From NCBI RefSeq assembly GCF_013817345.1, contig NZ_JACDCW010000011.1, positions 1-58,834 of the forward strand: a stretch of DNA of 58,834 nt, given 5' to 3'. The notes beneath the pieces are model-generated. The model had not been told where the DNA came from and made no database searches. It saw only the letters and a list, made by a program, of their open reading frames with translations. Shown piece after piece: positions 27,729 to 36,430 of the stretch; position 1 is the first letter of the stretch, and each line of letters opens with the position of its first letter. The stretch is from Methylibium sp. GTDB lineage: Bacteria > Pseudomonadota > Gammaproteobacteria > Burkholderiales > Burkholderiaceae_C. The translations under genes and the position numbers were made by a program.

Positions 27729-27779
27729 GCCCCGGACATGCGGCCAAGCGTGCCCCGCGCAGCTCGCTCCGACCGCCCC

Positions 27780-29585
27780 TCAGAACCCCGTATCGCGCGG
27801 CCGCCCCTCCAGCACGACGACACCTCGGTTTGACTGCTTGGCCTGTCGCTTGGCGGCGGCCGCCGCGCTGGCCACGTCCTCCGCGTGATCGAAGCGCCCC
27901 GGTTGCACCTGCACGGCGCCGATGCACAGCGTCGTGCAGGGATGAAAGCGCATGTCCCCGTGCCGGTCTTCGGCATGGATGCCCCCGGCCGCGAGCGCTT
28001 CGGGATCGAACAGCTCGAGCGCCTTGTCGTTGAAGGCGACGACGATGCGCTCGCAGCGCTCGAGCCAGTCGCTGCTCTGGAACAGGACGAGGAAATCGTC
28101 GCCGCCGACATGGCCGACGAAATCGCGGCGCGCATCGCAATGGGAAACCAGCATGCGGGCCACCAGCCGGATCATTTCATCGCCGCGCCAGTAGCCGTAC
28201 TGGTCGTTGTAGGGCTTGAAGTGGTTCAGGTCTGCATAGGCCGCCACGAAATCCCGCCCGCTGGCCAGGAGGCGATCGATGTGGTCGCTGATCGGGATGT
28301 TGCCCGGCAGGAAGGTCAACGGATTCGCATGGCGCGCGGCCTCGATGCGAGCCTCAGTCACCGCCCGTACCAGTTGCTGGCCGGTGCCCAGGCCGCGGTA
28401 GCGCCCGCCCTCGGTGATGACGAAGCCTTCGGTCAGATAGCGCTGGTCTCCCGACGTCAGCACGCTGGTCAGCTCTTCGATGCCGGTGTGCAGCTCGATT
28501 GCCAGCGGCGCGAGGTTCGCGAACAGTGTGCAGGGCTTGTTGCCGTAGAGCTCCTTGAAGTACGGCCGCGCATAGCTCGCGATGAACTGGCTGCGGTTGA
28601 TCAGGGCCACCGGTTTGTCGTTGTCCACGACGGCCACCGCGTGCAAGGCGTCGCGTTCGCGCAGCATGTCGTAGACCGCGTCGTGCGACATGTCGGGCCG
28701 GATCGCCGGTGCGGCGATCAACAGGCGCGAAGCGGTGTAGCCGCTGTTGCTCGCCCGCTTGAGCTCCGGGAACACCGAGATGTCGCGACTGATCAGCACA
28801 GCCCTGGCTTCGGGCAGCAAGGCGTCGACGGGTTCGGCGGCCGGACGGCCGAGTGCCCAGCCCTGGCCGTAGGTGATGCCCAAATCGCGCGCGAGCCGGA
28901 GCTCTTCCGAGCCTTCGAGGCCTTCGGCGACGAGCTGCGAGCCGAAGGTCTCGGCGATCTGCAGCAAGGCCCGCAGCGTTTGCAGCTTGTCCCCGTGACG
29001 GGCCAGGTCCTTCAGGAAATACTTGTCGATCTTGACCAGGTCAGGCTTCAGCTCCGACCACAAGCGCAGGCTCGACCGACCGTCGCCGAAGTCGTCGAGC
29101 GCGATGCCGATGCCGTTGCGGCGCAGCGTGGCGCATGCCGAAAGCAAGGCGTCGAAATCGCGGACCTGCTCATGCTCCGTCAGCTCGATCACGACCGACG
29201 ACGGTGCCACGCCCTGCGTCACCGTAGCCGAGATGATGTCCTCGATACTGCGCTCGCTGAGTGTGCGCACCAGGGCACTCGCGCTGAGATTGAGGAACAG
29301 CCGGCCGCTGCGCTTGCTCTTCGTCCATGCCGCCAACGCCCTTCGCACACAAGCGACTTCGAGTTCGAATGCACAGTTTTCCTTGTGCGCGGCCGCGAAC
29401 AGCGCATCGGGCATCGCATAAGCCGAGCCCGCGGGCCCGCGGATCAACACCTCGTGCGCGTACACGGCGCCATCGCGCAGATCCGCGATGGGCTGAAAGT
29501 GAGCCTGTAGGAGGCGATGCTCAATCAGATCGCGCACCGTGCGCCATGTGAGCGGTGCATAGGTCGACGTCGGCAAAGTATTCAT
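27780..29585 (-). CDS. EAL-GGDEF cyclic-di-GMP protein with central CBS-like region
   Basis: A 601-residue signalling protein with an N-terminal EAL domain. Its phosphodiesterase residues are all seen: EVLIRG, FLNLSAS, VIELTEHEQ, ALDDFGDGRSS, LVKIDKYFL, AEGLEG and YGQGWALGRP. A CBS-like middle part follows (SHDAVYDMLRERDALHAVAVV and TEGFVITEGGRYRGLGTG). The C-terminal GGDEF domain carries HVGGDDFLVLF, with GGDDF at residues 494-498 in place of GGDEF/GGEEF, so cyclase activity is uncertain. No membrane segment is seen. ATG 29585 lacks a strong ribosome site. The layout matches YfgF-like or FimX-like cytoplasmic regulators only loosely. Confidence 0.9.
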   Translation of the reverse strand: MNTLPTSTYAPLTWRTVRDLIEHRLLQAHFQPIADLRDGAVYAHEVLIRGPAGSAYAMPDALFAAAHKENCAFELEVACVRRALAAWTKSKRSGRLFLNLSASALVRTLSERSIEDIISATVTQGVAPSSVVIELTEHEQVRDFDALLSACATLRRNGIGIALDDFGDGRSSLRLWSELKPDLVKIDKYFLKDLARHGDKLQTLRALLQIAETFGSQLVAEGLEGSEELRLARDLGITYGQGWALGRPAAEPVDALLPEARAVLISRDISVFPELKRASNSGYTASRLLIAAPAIRPDMSHDAVYDMLRERDALHAVAVVDNDKPVALINRSQFIASYARPYFKELYGNKPCTLFANLAPLAIELHTGIEELTSVLTSGDQRYLTEGFVITEGGRYRGLGTGQQLVRAVTEARIEAARHANPLTFLPGNIPISDHIDRLLASGRDFVAAYADLNHFKPYNDQYGYWRGDEMIRLVARMLVSHCDARRDFVGHVGGDDFLVLFQSSDWLERCERIVVAFNDKALELFDPEALAAGGIHAEDRHGDMRFHPCTTLCIGAVQVQPGRFDHAEDVASAAAAAKRQAKQSNRGVVVLEGRPRDTGF

Positions 29586-29987
29586 GGGGCACTGCAAAGC
29601 ACGGAATTGGCGTTCTTATCGGGTGTTCGCGCTCGATCTTGATCACCGCCTTCAATCATCCGTTTTCTCCTCGGCGCAATCGGCGCGCTGCCGGATTCGA
29701 CTTACGCGCGTCACATGCTGGAGTGAAGATTGGCCGGAGGATGAACTCAGCGGTGAAAGGAGAAGCTTGTGGAGATTTCAAGCATTGCGCACCGATATAC
29801 GCTGCTGCGCGGGGAAGTAGCGCGGCGCATGGCCCAAAAGGGCAAGTGGGCCGGCTTGCCCGGCTTGCTGGACGAGTTGCATTCGCTTCGTTGCGAGTAC
29901 CGCGCCTTGGCTGCTCAACGAACATAGCCGTTCTCACGCCCGGCACGAAAGCGGCGGGTCGACATCCGAGACCGCCGTTGCGCGGCC
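29586..29987. other. Intergenic 400 bases, nothing recognised
   Basis: Upstream of the EAL-GGDEF gene and downstream of the PhoD pseudogene. It must hold the promoter of the former, but no clear -35/-10 pair is visible. No gene is supported. Confidence 0.4.
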
Positions 29988-30375
29988 TCAGCGCCGCTGC
30001 CAACCCGGCACAGGCTCCAGTGTCTTGGTGAAGACCGACGTACCGCTCAGGTCCCGCAAGTCCACCGTCAGGTGCGCTCGGGAGTCGATGTTGACTTCGC
30101 CGAAAAACTGCAGTCCCGAGTAAGGCGACAAGTTGGCCCCGCCCTGGAGGCAGCGCCTTATAGAACACGGCCTGCCGCCCGAAGGTGTTGTCCAACGTGC
30201 CGGGCCCGAAGCTGCCCGCATTCAGCGGCCCCGCAACGAATTCCCAGAACGGCTCGAAGTCCTGGAATTGCGCTCGCGCCGGGTCGTAGTGGTGGGCGGC
30301 GCAGTAGTGCACGTCGGCCGTGACCCAGACCACGTTGCGCACCTGCTCGTGTTTGATATGGCGCAGCGTGATCGC
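29988..30375 (-). pseudogene. PhoD C-terminal pseudogene fragment
   Basis: The minus strand encodes HEQVRNVVWVTADVHYCAAH and then EFVAGPLNAGSFGPGTLDNT, closely parallel to the intact PhoD. A frameshift near 30150 moves the rest (ANLSPYSGLQFFGEVNIDS to the stop) into another frame ending at 29988. The fragment corresponds to about the last 130 residues of PhoD. Its N-terminal two thirds are missing. Confidence 0.85.
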
Positions 30376-30376
30376 G

Positions 30377-30440
30377 GCCGACATGCCGATCGGTCTGCTG
30401 ATCGGCGACGGCGCCGACGCCTAGGGACGCGCCCGCTTCG
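30377..30440 (+). pseudogene. Inverted PhoD internal fragment
   Basis: The plus strand encodes ADMPIGLLIGDGADA, a stop, then GRARFD. This matches DMPIGLLIGDGRDAQGRARF of the intact PhoD, in the opposite orientation to the fragment immediately to the left. The two pieces are almost adjacent in the intact gene, so an inversion joined them head to head. Confidence 0.75.
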
Positions 30441-30598
30441 ATCACGGGCTGCATGGAAGGGCTCCTGTGATGCTTCGACGGTACCGGCTTTCTGTCGTCT
30501 ATATACATCCGACCCGCACGGCCGACCCCGGCGGGCTTCGCGGACTGTTGTGCAATCTCCGACGTCATCCCCGTTATCTTTTTCGCCTTGGCCTCTAA

Positions 30599-30739
30599 GC
30601 GACCCCAGCTCCAATCCCCAGTAGTGAATCTGCGCGTCTCCAAGCGCTCAGACAGCTCATCATTCTCGACACCCCACCCGAGGAAAGATTTGACCGGATA
30701 GTTAGATTCGCATGTGAAGAGTTTGAAGTTTCTACTGCA
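30599..30739 (+). pseudogene. GAF-domain sensor N-terminal fragment
   Basis: The plus frame encodes RLQALRQLIILDTPPEERF followed by DRIVRFACEEFEVSTALT. This is the typical opening of GAF-domain sensor proteins, often diguanylate cyclases or histidine kinases, where LDTPPEERFDRI precedes the GAF fold. No start codon is evident, and homology stops at about 30739, just where a minus-strand Tat-signal fragment ends. It is a truncated relic. Confidence 0.7.
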
Positions 30740-30889
30740 CTAACCCGGCACCGTCACGCTCGCGTAGTTGCAGTTTGTTTGAGCCGAAGCAATGCGCGCG
30801 TTCAACAGGCCCAACGGCGCCAGCGCGATGCCGACCGCTGCGGCGCTCGACATCTCCATCAAGCGACGGCGATTCAAGGGGGGAGTCAC
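30740..30889 (-). pseudogene. Truncated gene for a Tat-exported protein (signal peptide plus stub)
   Basis: From GTG 30889 the frame encodes LNRRRLMEMSSAAAVGIALA followed by PLGLLNARIASAQ, a Tat signal with twin arginines, a hydrophobic core and an AxA-like cleavage site. Only about 12 mature residues follow before TAG at 30740. The mature domain has been lost, probably at the same recombination junction that cut the GAF fragment. The original product cannot be named. Confidence 0.6.
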
Positions 30890-31216
30890 ATCTGTCTCTT
30901 TATCAGAATGCAAGTTGCTGACGCACGAGACCGGCGTCAGGACTTCGGCACGAAGGACGGGCAGTCGGGTCGAAAGGATAGGCGGCGGAGATGACAGCAG
31001 TGTGAGAAGCCAGTACCGGTTTTTGACCAACGCAATGCAGGTAGGCGCAATCGACGTTGCGCCGTCCGGGCGAAACTGCCGCTCCAAGCGCCGAAAGAAC
31101 GACGGAGGATGGCTTGACCAAACAACGCACTAACGTGGGCTTGTTCCTTTACCGCGGTAGGTGAGCGCTGTTAACTTCCTCGAGCGACTTCTCGCCCGCA
31201 ATCTCTTCACAAACTC

Positions 31217-31369
31217 ATGCGTACCGCTTTGACCCTGTTGCTCCTCGTTGGCCTGACGGGCTGCGCCGTGTACACCCCGGCTGGCTCCGTCGTGATCGAT
31301 CCGCAGGAGCGGCCCTCCCACGGCGGCGGCTTCTGCCCTCCAGGGCAGGCTAAAAAGGGCCACTGCTGA
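31217..31369 (+). CDS. Small lipoprotein (50 aa)
   Basis: A 50-residue protein beginning MRTALTLLLLVGLTGCAVYT, with a lipobox LTGC that predicts signal-peptidase II cleavage and lipidation at Cys15. The mature part is short and ends with FCPPGQAKKGHC. Its function is unknown. No strong ribosome site is visible before ATG 31217, so expression is uncertain, but the lipoprotein signal is well formed. It stands between relic genes. Confidence 0.6.
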   Translation: MRTALTLLLLVGLTGCAVYTPAGSVVIDPQERPSHGGGFCPPGQAKKGHC

Positions 31370-31449
31370 AGGGCCGCGCCCTCGTCTTCCCGACCGCCTT
31401 GACAGGCGAACCTGATAGCTGAACCCGCTGCTCTCCGCCGGAGCGAGGA

Positions 31450-32107
31450 CGCACTGCCTCCTTCCAGACGGCTGCGGATCATCGCGCTCGATGTCACCAA
31501 CGCCGACAGCATTCGACAAGCCGTCGAGGCCGGTCCGATTGACGTGCTGGTCAACGATGCAGGAGTCGGACTGCTGGCGGCACTTGAGGGCACGTCGATG
31601 CAAATGCCCGTGAGGTCTTCGAGACCAACACCCTCGGCACAATCGCAATGACACAGGCGGTACTGCCGCAGTTCTGTCAACGTCATGTCCAGCGTCACCA
31701 TGGCCCTGCTGCCGCTGCTGTCGCTCTACACCGCCAGCAAGGCGGCCGTGAACGCGTTCACCGAGTCTTTAGCGGTAGAGCTAGCCCAGTTTGGCGTCCG
31801 GGTGCGCTTGGTGCTGTCGGGGCGAGCACAGGGCACGCGCTTCGTCCAGAACGCCTCTCGATCATGGAGGGCAGCGTGCCGGAGGCACACAGCGATGTCA
31901 CCCACGCATCTTCGCCCTGCTTGGCGACAGCGGAACGCCGAGCACGCATGCGGAAGATGCTGCTGAGGCCGTATGGCGCGCGGTCACCGAACCCGCGTCT
32001 GCGATGCGGATCCCGGCCGGCGAGGACGCCGCCGCGCTTGCCCGCACCGCCTCACGCGTCGAACGTTCAACTCGCCGCTGTGCAGTGGATTGGGCGTGCC
32101 GCGGCTA
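31450..32107 (+). pseudogene. Short-chain dehydrogenase/reductase pseudogene
   Basis: Pieces of an SDR are read in three frames: LDVTNADSIRQAVEAGPIDV with LVNDAGVGLLAALEG, then VFETNTLGTIAMTQAVLPQF, then YTASKAAVNAFTESLAVELA with the YxxxK catalytic pair, and at the end DAAEAVWRAVTEPASAMRIP. The N-terminal TGxxxGIG cofactor motif is missing and at least three frame changes are needed, so the gene is dead. Confidence 0.85.
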
Positions 32108-32148
32108 GCCTTCGGCGGCTTTGCCGTCAGGGCCTTGCGGTGAGCCCT

Positions 32149-33510
32149 CTAACAAGCTGCAGGACCTTCATAGCATGTGCGGTCAGCGACATCCGGAGTC
32201 AACATGGGCAAGACTGTTCTGATCTGAAGCTCACGACTCAAGATGTCGAGCGCCGATCGCTTCTCGGACATGTAGTCGTGGCCGTCATAGTGCCGCGCCT
32301 GAACACCGGTCAGGCCATGCGATTGGAGGTGGCCTCGTACTTCCCGACTAACGCCACGGGCTGCAAGTAGTGTCTCAACGCCGGATCGAATCCGTTTCAA
32401 CTGAAACCCTTCGATCGCGTCGCCAACGATGGCATGCGCCCAGCCCGCCAGCGTTCTCACGCTGATGGCTTTCTTGCCGGCAGTCGTCGAAATCGAAAAT
32501 TCGCCCTCCCTTGTGAGTACCGCCAGATCGGCACGGGCCAGCTTCACCAGTGGAATTTGATGGGGCCGCGGCCCCTGGCCCGGCCGTCCCTTGCCATCGA
32601 AGATCGTGATGGCTTCATCACCCACGTCAGTCCATTTCAGTCGAACGAACTGCTCGATGCGCTGACCACCGGTCAGCAGGTGCAGTCTCAGCATCGCAGC
32701 TTCAGGCCCCGGACGCTCAGCGATCAGCTGCCAATACGCCTGCAAATCGGCCTTGGAGAACGTTCGCTTGTCAGCGCGATCGAACTGCGGCGATCGACGC
32801 GTCTGCGCGGCTGGGTTGAACACAACGCCGAATGACTTGAAGACCACAGGGATGGAAGCGGTCGTCCTTACGTCGAGCGCGCACTGGTAAGCCGCACGGA
32901 TGTAGGAGCGCAGCTTGTTGGCAGTGCGGCCCTTGCCGGCCTCGATCAGTCTGCGCAGCATGTCGAGCACCTGGTCGGGCGTAAGGTCCACAGCAGGTGC
33001 ATCGGCGGTCCCCGCCCAAGCCTCGGTGACGTGGCGCTTGAAGATCTGGTCGGCGTCCACGTGGCTGCGTCGGCCTTGAGTCTTGAGGTGAGCCACATAG
33101 GCATCGAGAAGCTTCTGCAGAGTCCGCTCCGACTTCGCCGCTTCGGCGACCTTCTGCGCGAAGAAGGCTTTACGCTTCTCGGCTTTCGCCTCGCGAAGGC
33201 CGCCCGTGTCCGCCCGCGCAGCATGCACGTCAGCGAGCTCGCGGCACTTCTCAAGCGCCGCGGCCAGACCGTACCCGCGCGGGGTTGGTTGCAGTTTCTT
33301 TGGTGGCGCCGACGAGTCATAGACGCCGATCGGCTCGCGACTCGTCTTGCCGCCAAGCGAGTAGCGCCAGTAGAGCTGAACCGCCCCGTTGCCCAACTTG
33401 CGCGCCTGCAGTGCACCGCCCCGATCGAGGCGGCTATGCAGCGTCACGAAGCCGCCGCCATCCAGCGATTTGATGGCCGCGGAAGCCGGGGAAACTTGAT
33501 CTCTTGCCAT
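32149..33510 (-). CDS. Tyrosine-type site-specific integrase
   Basis: A 453-residue phage or island integrase. An N-terminal arm and SAM-like core-binding region (ERTLQKLLDAYVAHLKTQGR) precede the catalytic domain with the arginine in LTGGQRIEQFVRLKW, then RPHQIPL, IRSGVETLLAARG, the LQSHG box and the tyrosine in ARHYDGHDY. Length is typical. The start lies 155 bases from a 98-base repeat made of the tRNA-Asn 3' end, the usual position of integrase genes next to their attachment site. The gene lies outside the repeat-bounded segment, so the repeat on its right probably marks its own element's end. Confidence 0.92.
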   Translation of the reverse strand: MARDQVSPASAAIKSLDGGGFVTLHSRLDRGGALQARKLGNGAVQLYWRYSLGGKTSREPIGVYDSSAPPKKLQPTPRGYGLAAALEKCRELADVHAARADTGGLREAKAEKRKAFFAQKVAEAAKSERTLQKLLDAYVAHLKTQGRRSHVDADQIFKRHVTEAWAGTADAPAVDLTPDQVLDMLRRLIEAGKGRTANKLRSYIRAAYQCALDVRTTASIPVVFKSFGVVFNPAAQTRRSPQFDRADKRTFSKADLQAYWQLIAERPGPEAAMLRLHLLTGGQRIEQFVRLKWTDVGDEAITIFDGKGRPGQGPRPHQIPLVKLARADLAVLTREGEFSISTTAGKKAISVRTLAGWAHAIVGDAIEGFQLKRIRSGVETLLAARGVSREVRGHLQSHGLTGVQARHYDGHDYMSEKRSALDILSRELQIRTVLPMLTPDVADRTCYEGPAAC

Positions 33511-33664
33511 AGTCCGTAGCTGATCTGGTGCCAGTCTGGTGCCAGTTTTGGCGGGAATGGTCCAAGACGGCTTGAAATGACTATGAACGTAAGCTGTTGA
33601 TCTGTAAAGGGTATTTCAGCGGCAAGTTGTTTCAGGAGATCCCAGGAAATCCCATTCCCAGGGA

Positions 33665-33762
33665 CTGTTAATCCGTAGGTCCCTGGTTCGAGCCCAGGTC
33701 GGGGAGCCACATAGTTGTTTGGCAAGCACTTGGCCCAGCCTTCACCGGTTGGGCTTTTTGCT
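33665..33762 (+). repeat. Direct repeat copy 1: tRNA-Asn 3' end plus terminator (att-like)
   Basis: A 98-base sequence identical to 37272-37369. It starts at the anticodon loop (CTGTTAATCC, anticodon GTT), includes the T arm CCTGGTTCGAGCCCAGG and the acceptor end TCGGGGAGCCA, and continues through the tRNA terminator. The 5' half of the tRNA is absent, so this is not a working tRNA gene but the duplicated 3' end expected of integration into tRNA-Asn. Confidence 0.93.
33733..33759 (+). terminator. Rho-independent terminator (in repeat copy 1)
   Basis: GCCCAGCC and GGTTGGGC make an 8-pair stem (one G-T) around TTCACC, followed by TTTTT. It is the terminator of the original tRNA-Asn gene carried with the duplicated 3' end. 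Confidence 0.8.
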
Positions 33763-33839
33763 GTTAGGAGCGAAGATTAGCGTCGCACAGCAGCCGCGTG
33801 AATGGGGTACCGTCTCTGATCAACTTTTTAGGACGCCGG

Positions 33840-34514
33840 ATGCCTCGTACTTTTGTTGCTCGCTTAGCCGCTACTGCGGCTGTTGCCGCGATCACTAGTG
33901 GCTTTGGCTCGGCCAGTGCCGCGCTCATACCGGGACATGCCAGTTATTCAGTGGTCTTCAGCGATCTCAAGTTAGATCTCGTCGATCTCGACTTGACTGA
34001 CAACTTGACGCCACAGGTCACAACCACCGCAGAAGAGTTTGAAAGCTATTACACAGGCGACCTCGGCGATTTCAAGCTCCTGACCGGTTTTCTCGGCCCC
34101 AAGACAGAGGTGGTGATTAGCTACACCACGGAAATCACACTTCAGGCACTCGACTATCCCGGCAGCTTTGTGTACTTCAGCTACGACGCGCTCGTGTACG
34201 TAGAGGGCGTCGGTTATCAGGGCTCATCGGGCGAGGCAGATTCCCTTTCAGTCTTCCATCCGAACAGTCCATACACCGGAGAGCCCGTACTAAAGAATTA
34301 CAGCTTCAGCTACACCTTCAACTTGACGAACGGGATCGACTACGACGTGCCCACATTCGTGCCGTTCACTTTGGCTGCCGGGCCAATATCTGAGCTCTTC
34401 TCGGATGGTGAAGCAAACTCGCCAATTCCGGAACCAAGCACCTATGCCTTGATGCTGATGGGGCTTGGAGCGGTCGGCTTGCACGTGCGAAGGCGCATGC
34501 GGCGGGTGAGGTGA
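33840..34514 (+). CDS. PEP-CTERM sorting-domain protein (224 aa)
   Basis: A 224-residue exported protein. The N-terminal signal peptide runs from MPRTFVARLAATAAVAAITS to ASA. The C-terminal sorting signal is IPEPSTYALMLMGLGAVG plus an Arg-rich end. Exosortase recognises such signals and the proteins are processed toward the cell surface or exopolysaccharide. The middle is rich in aromatic and acidic residues with no named domain. AGGA lies before ATG 33840, so the longer frame from 33798 is rejected. It is the first gene of the repeat-bounded cassette. Confidence 0.9.
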   Translation: MPRTFVARLAATAAVAAITSGFGSASAALIPGHASYSVVFSDLKLDLVDLDLTDNLTPQVTTTAEEFESYYTGDLGDFKLLTGFLGPKTEVVISYTTEITLQALDYPGSFVYFSYDALVYVEGVGYQGSSGEADSLSVFHPNSPYTGEPVLKNYSFSYTFNLTNGIDYDVPTFVPFTLAAGPISELFSDGEANSPIPEPSTYALMLMGLGAVGLHVRRRMRRVR

Positions 34515-34538
34515 AAAGGTTGTCCTAAGCGACGAACG

Positions 34539-34884
34539 ATGAAACTGAGCATCATCTGCTCTGCTGCCGCGCTTTGCCTTGCCACTACAGCCCAAGCCGC
34601 GCTGTTCGATCGTGGGGGCGGGATGATCTACGACAGCACGCAGAACATCACATGGCTGCGATCCACCTCAGCCCTTCACCTCGGCACCGGCATCGAGCGA
34701 GCTGTATTCGCTTTACCTACAGCTTGGAAGTCCTTCTACTGACGAAGAAGCCGTGGGGCCGTTCTTCAACATCCAGCCTACTCATTACGTGGTTGGCTCG
34801 TGGACCGGCGACGCGAAGGTCTCACCAACGTCTTGGCCGGCTTTTCCAACCTTCGAGAAAGCATCGCAGTATTTTGCGGCCTGA
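34539..34884 (+). pseudogene. Truncated PEP-CTERM/DUF1566-like protein
   Basis: From ATG 34539 a signal peptide (MKLSIICSAAALCLATTAQA) is followed by LFDRGGGMIYDSTQNITWL, the usual start of DUF1566-type PEP-CTERM proteins. After about 34690 the reading frame changes: SSELYSLYLQLG and GPFFNIQPTHYVVGSWTGD from another frame match the later part of the same family. The central segment, the C-terminal sorting signal and one frame are lost. It follows the intact PEP-CTERM gene by 24 bases. Confidence 0.7.
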
Positions 34885-35493
34885 ACATCTGCGAGATAAA
34901 GCCTTGCTTGGCCGTCCTCGAAACCGGCGTTGTAAACAGGCGAAGCGAAATTACAGGCCTGCGCATTGCAATCGCAAAGCAGGCAGCGGGTCGCGACCAT
35001 GTTTCCGACCGGTTGGAACGCATCGACACCCGGCTCCGACAGCTTGTGCCTAATCCTCGCTCGCTACAGCATCTACCTCTTGGCTGACCGACCTCGCGCT
35101 CAAGGGCCGCGATCTTGGCTTCGTAGTCGCCAACCACAGACGCTTCGACCTCGTCCCCGTTCCACTCGCCGCGGTCGTATGGCGTCAGCCAGAGCTGAAT
35201 CATATTGGCCGACAGGCTGTCCTGCATGAGCCGTGACAGCGCATGTAGCACGGCAGGTGCCCTAGGCCCGATCGGCTCAGGAGATGCACGCGCAATGGTG
35301 AGGAATGAGGAATAGGCTCGTGCGGGAATCAAGACCGGAACAAGTTCACAGTCGCCACCGTTCTTATTCCCGATGCGTGTTAATGCCTAGATGCTGACCG
35401 ATTCTGGATGTGTAATGAGCACGCGTACACGCGGACCCTTCAAAGCGGACATCGAGCTAGCCACACCAGCACTAATCTTGCACGGGAGGTCGA
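34885..35493. other. About 600 bases with no firm gene
   Basis: A minus-strand frame from 35332 includes GDYEAKIAALEREVGQ, a phage-protein-like coiled segment. It then loses character, and no other support exists. The interval may hold a decayed small gene. Confidence 0.4.
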
Positions 35494-35694
35494 GTGGCCA
35501 TTTTTCTGTTTTGGCTCACCTGTTCGATAGCAGTCGGCGTCATTGCCGACGGAATGCGGCGCAGCGGCTACGGGTGGTGCCTGCTGGCGCTATTTATCAG
35601 CCCGTTCATCGCCGGAATATTGGTTCTTGTCCTTGGCCCTCCGAAAGGAGATCGGTCCTCCAGCGGTATGCGTGTGAAGGGCGAGTTACGCTGA
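35494..35694 (+). CDS. Small membrane protein (66 aa)
   Basis: A 66-residue hydrophobic protein. Two membrane helices are visible, IFLFWLTCSIAVGVIADG and WCLLALFISPFIAGILVLVLG, joined by a short polar loop (RRSGYG). A strong GGGAGG ribosome site 3 bases before GTG 35494 decides the start. No family with known function is recognised. It lies within the repeat-bounded cassette. Confidence 0.65.
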   Translation: MAIFLFWLTCSIAVGVIADGMRRSGYGWCLLALFISPFIAGILVLVLGPPKGDRSSSGMRVKGELR

Positions 35695-35733
35695 CCGAAT
35701 CAGACCCTGGAGGCCGGACTGCAGCTCCGTCTG

Positions 35734-36093
35734 TTACAGCGTCCCAGGGGCAGCATTCGCGACAACCGTTCGGGTCGGGTCAAGCCCACCGGACGCAGCA
35801 ACATGCATACGGCGAAGCGCGGCCCATCGCTGTTGCCAATGGACCGCCTCAGCCTGCGCCACCCTCTCTCTTTCCATAGCAGCAGCAAGTTCTGTCTGAG
35901 TGGCTGTGAGGGTGGCGAGGATCCGGGCAATGTTCTCCGGCTCGCAAGCCTCCTGGTACTCATCCCAAACGTCGCCGACAGCGTTTAGGCCGTGCGGCGT
36001 GGTCCTGAACTTTGCGAGCACTGCCGCCACAGCATCAGCGTCGCTCATGCGCTCCTTGGCTTCTTCCGCCGGCACCTTCTTTGGACTCGCCAT
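35734..36093 (-). CDS. Hypothetical protein with coiled-coil (119 aa), phage-like
   Basis: A 119-residue protein starting MASPKKVPAEEAKERMSDAD. The second half (ILATLTATQTELAAAMERER) is strongly helical and probably a coiled coil, as in small phage accessory proteins. GAGGGGA precedes ATG 36093, which supports this start over the frame to 36135. No known function. It is opposite in strand to the flanking PEP-CTERM genes within the cassette. Confidence 0.6.
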   Translation of the reverse strand: MASPKKVPAEEAKERMSDADAVAAVLAKFRTTPHGLNAVGDVWDEYQEACEPENIARILATLTATQTELAAAMERERVAQAEAVHWQQRWAALRRMHVAASGGLDPTRTVVANAAPGTL

Positions 36094-36430
36094 CGTCCCC
36101 TCCCTGTTTGCCGCAACGCTACTGCGTAATGGCAAGCGGGTGGCGGTGAGATTCCACGCAGCTCTGCTGTTCGATCTGCAGTTGCTAGGGCCGAGGAACA
36201 GCTACATCGTGCTCCGCGGCGTCGAGCGTGCGAATTGCGATTCGCCGGAATGGTGCAGGAGTGGCGGGTAAAGCCGGCCTAGCCCGAAGCTGACGGGACT
36301 CATGGTGGACGCCCCCCGAGTTGGGGGCCGCGGCGATCGTTTAGACCATCGGTCACCGTTTAGATTCTCGGCACTGGCTACTCGTGCGCCGCCGTCGCTG
36401 TTCAGTTCGGAAGAACTCTAAGGGATCGAC
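36094..36430. other. Intergenic with one hairpin
   Basis: The region upstream of the second PEP-CTERM gene. A hairpin GCCCCC-CGAGTT-GGGGGC lies near 36310-36330 and could end transcription entering from the left. No -35/-10 pair was clear. Confidence 0.4.

Noticed and set aside
25445-28033. 862-residue plus-strand frame
   Set aside because: Antisense of the ExeM-type nuclease and EAL-GGDEF genes, with no recognisable domain.
30158-30643. 161-residue minus-strand frame continuing the Tat-signal frame past a stop
   Set aside because: It shares the frame of the Tat stub, but it runs antisense to the GAF fragment and through the PhoD inversion, so it is a chance open frame.
33665-33708. Functional tRNA-Asn gene
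   Set aside because: Both copies lack the D arm and 5' acceptor strand, so they cannot fold as a tRNA.
33444-33725. Minus-strand frame encoding PRPGLEPGTYGLT
   Set aside because: This peptide is the known false translation of a tRNA 3' end; the DNA is the tRNA-Asn fragment.
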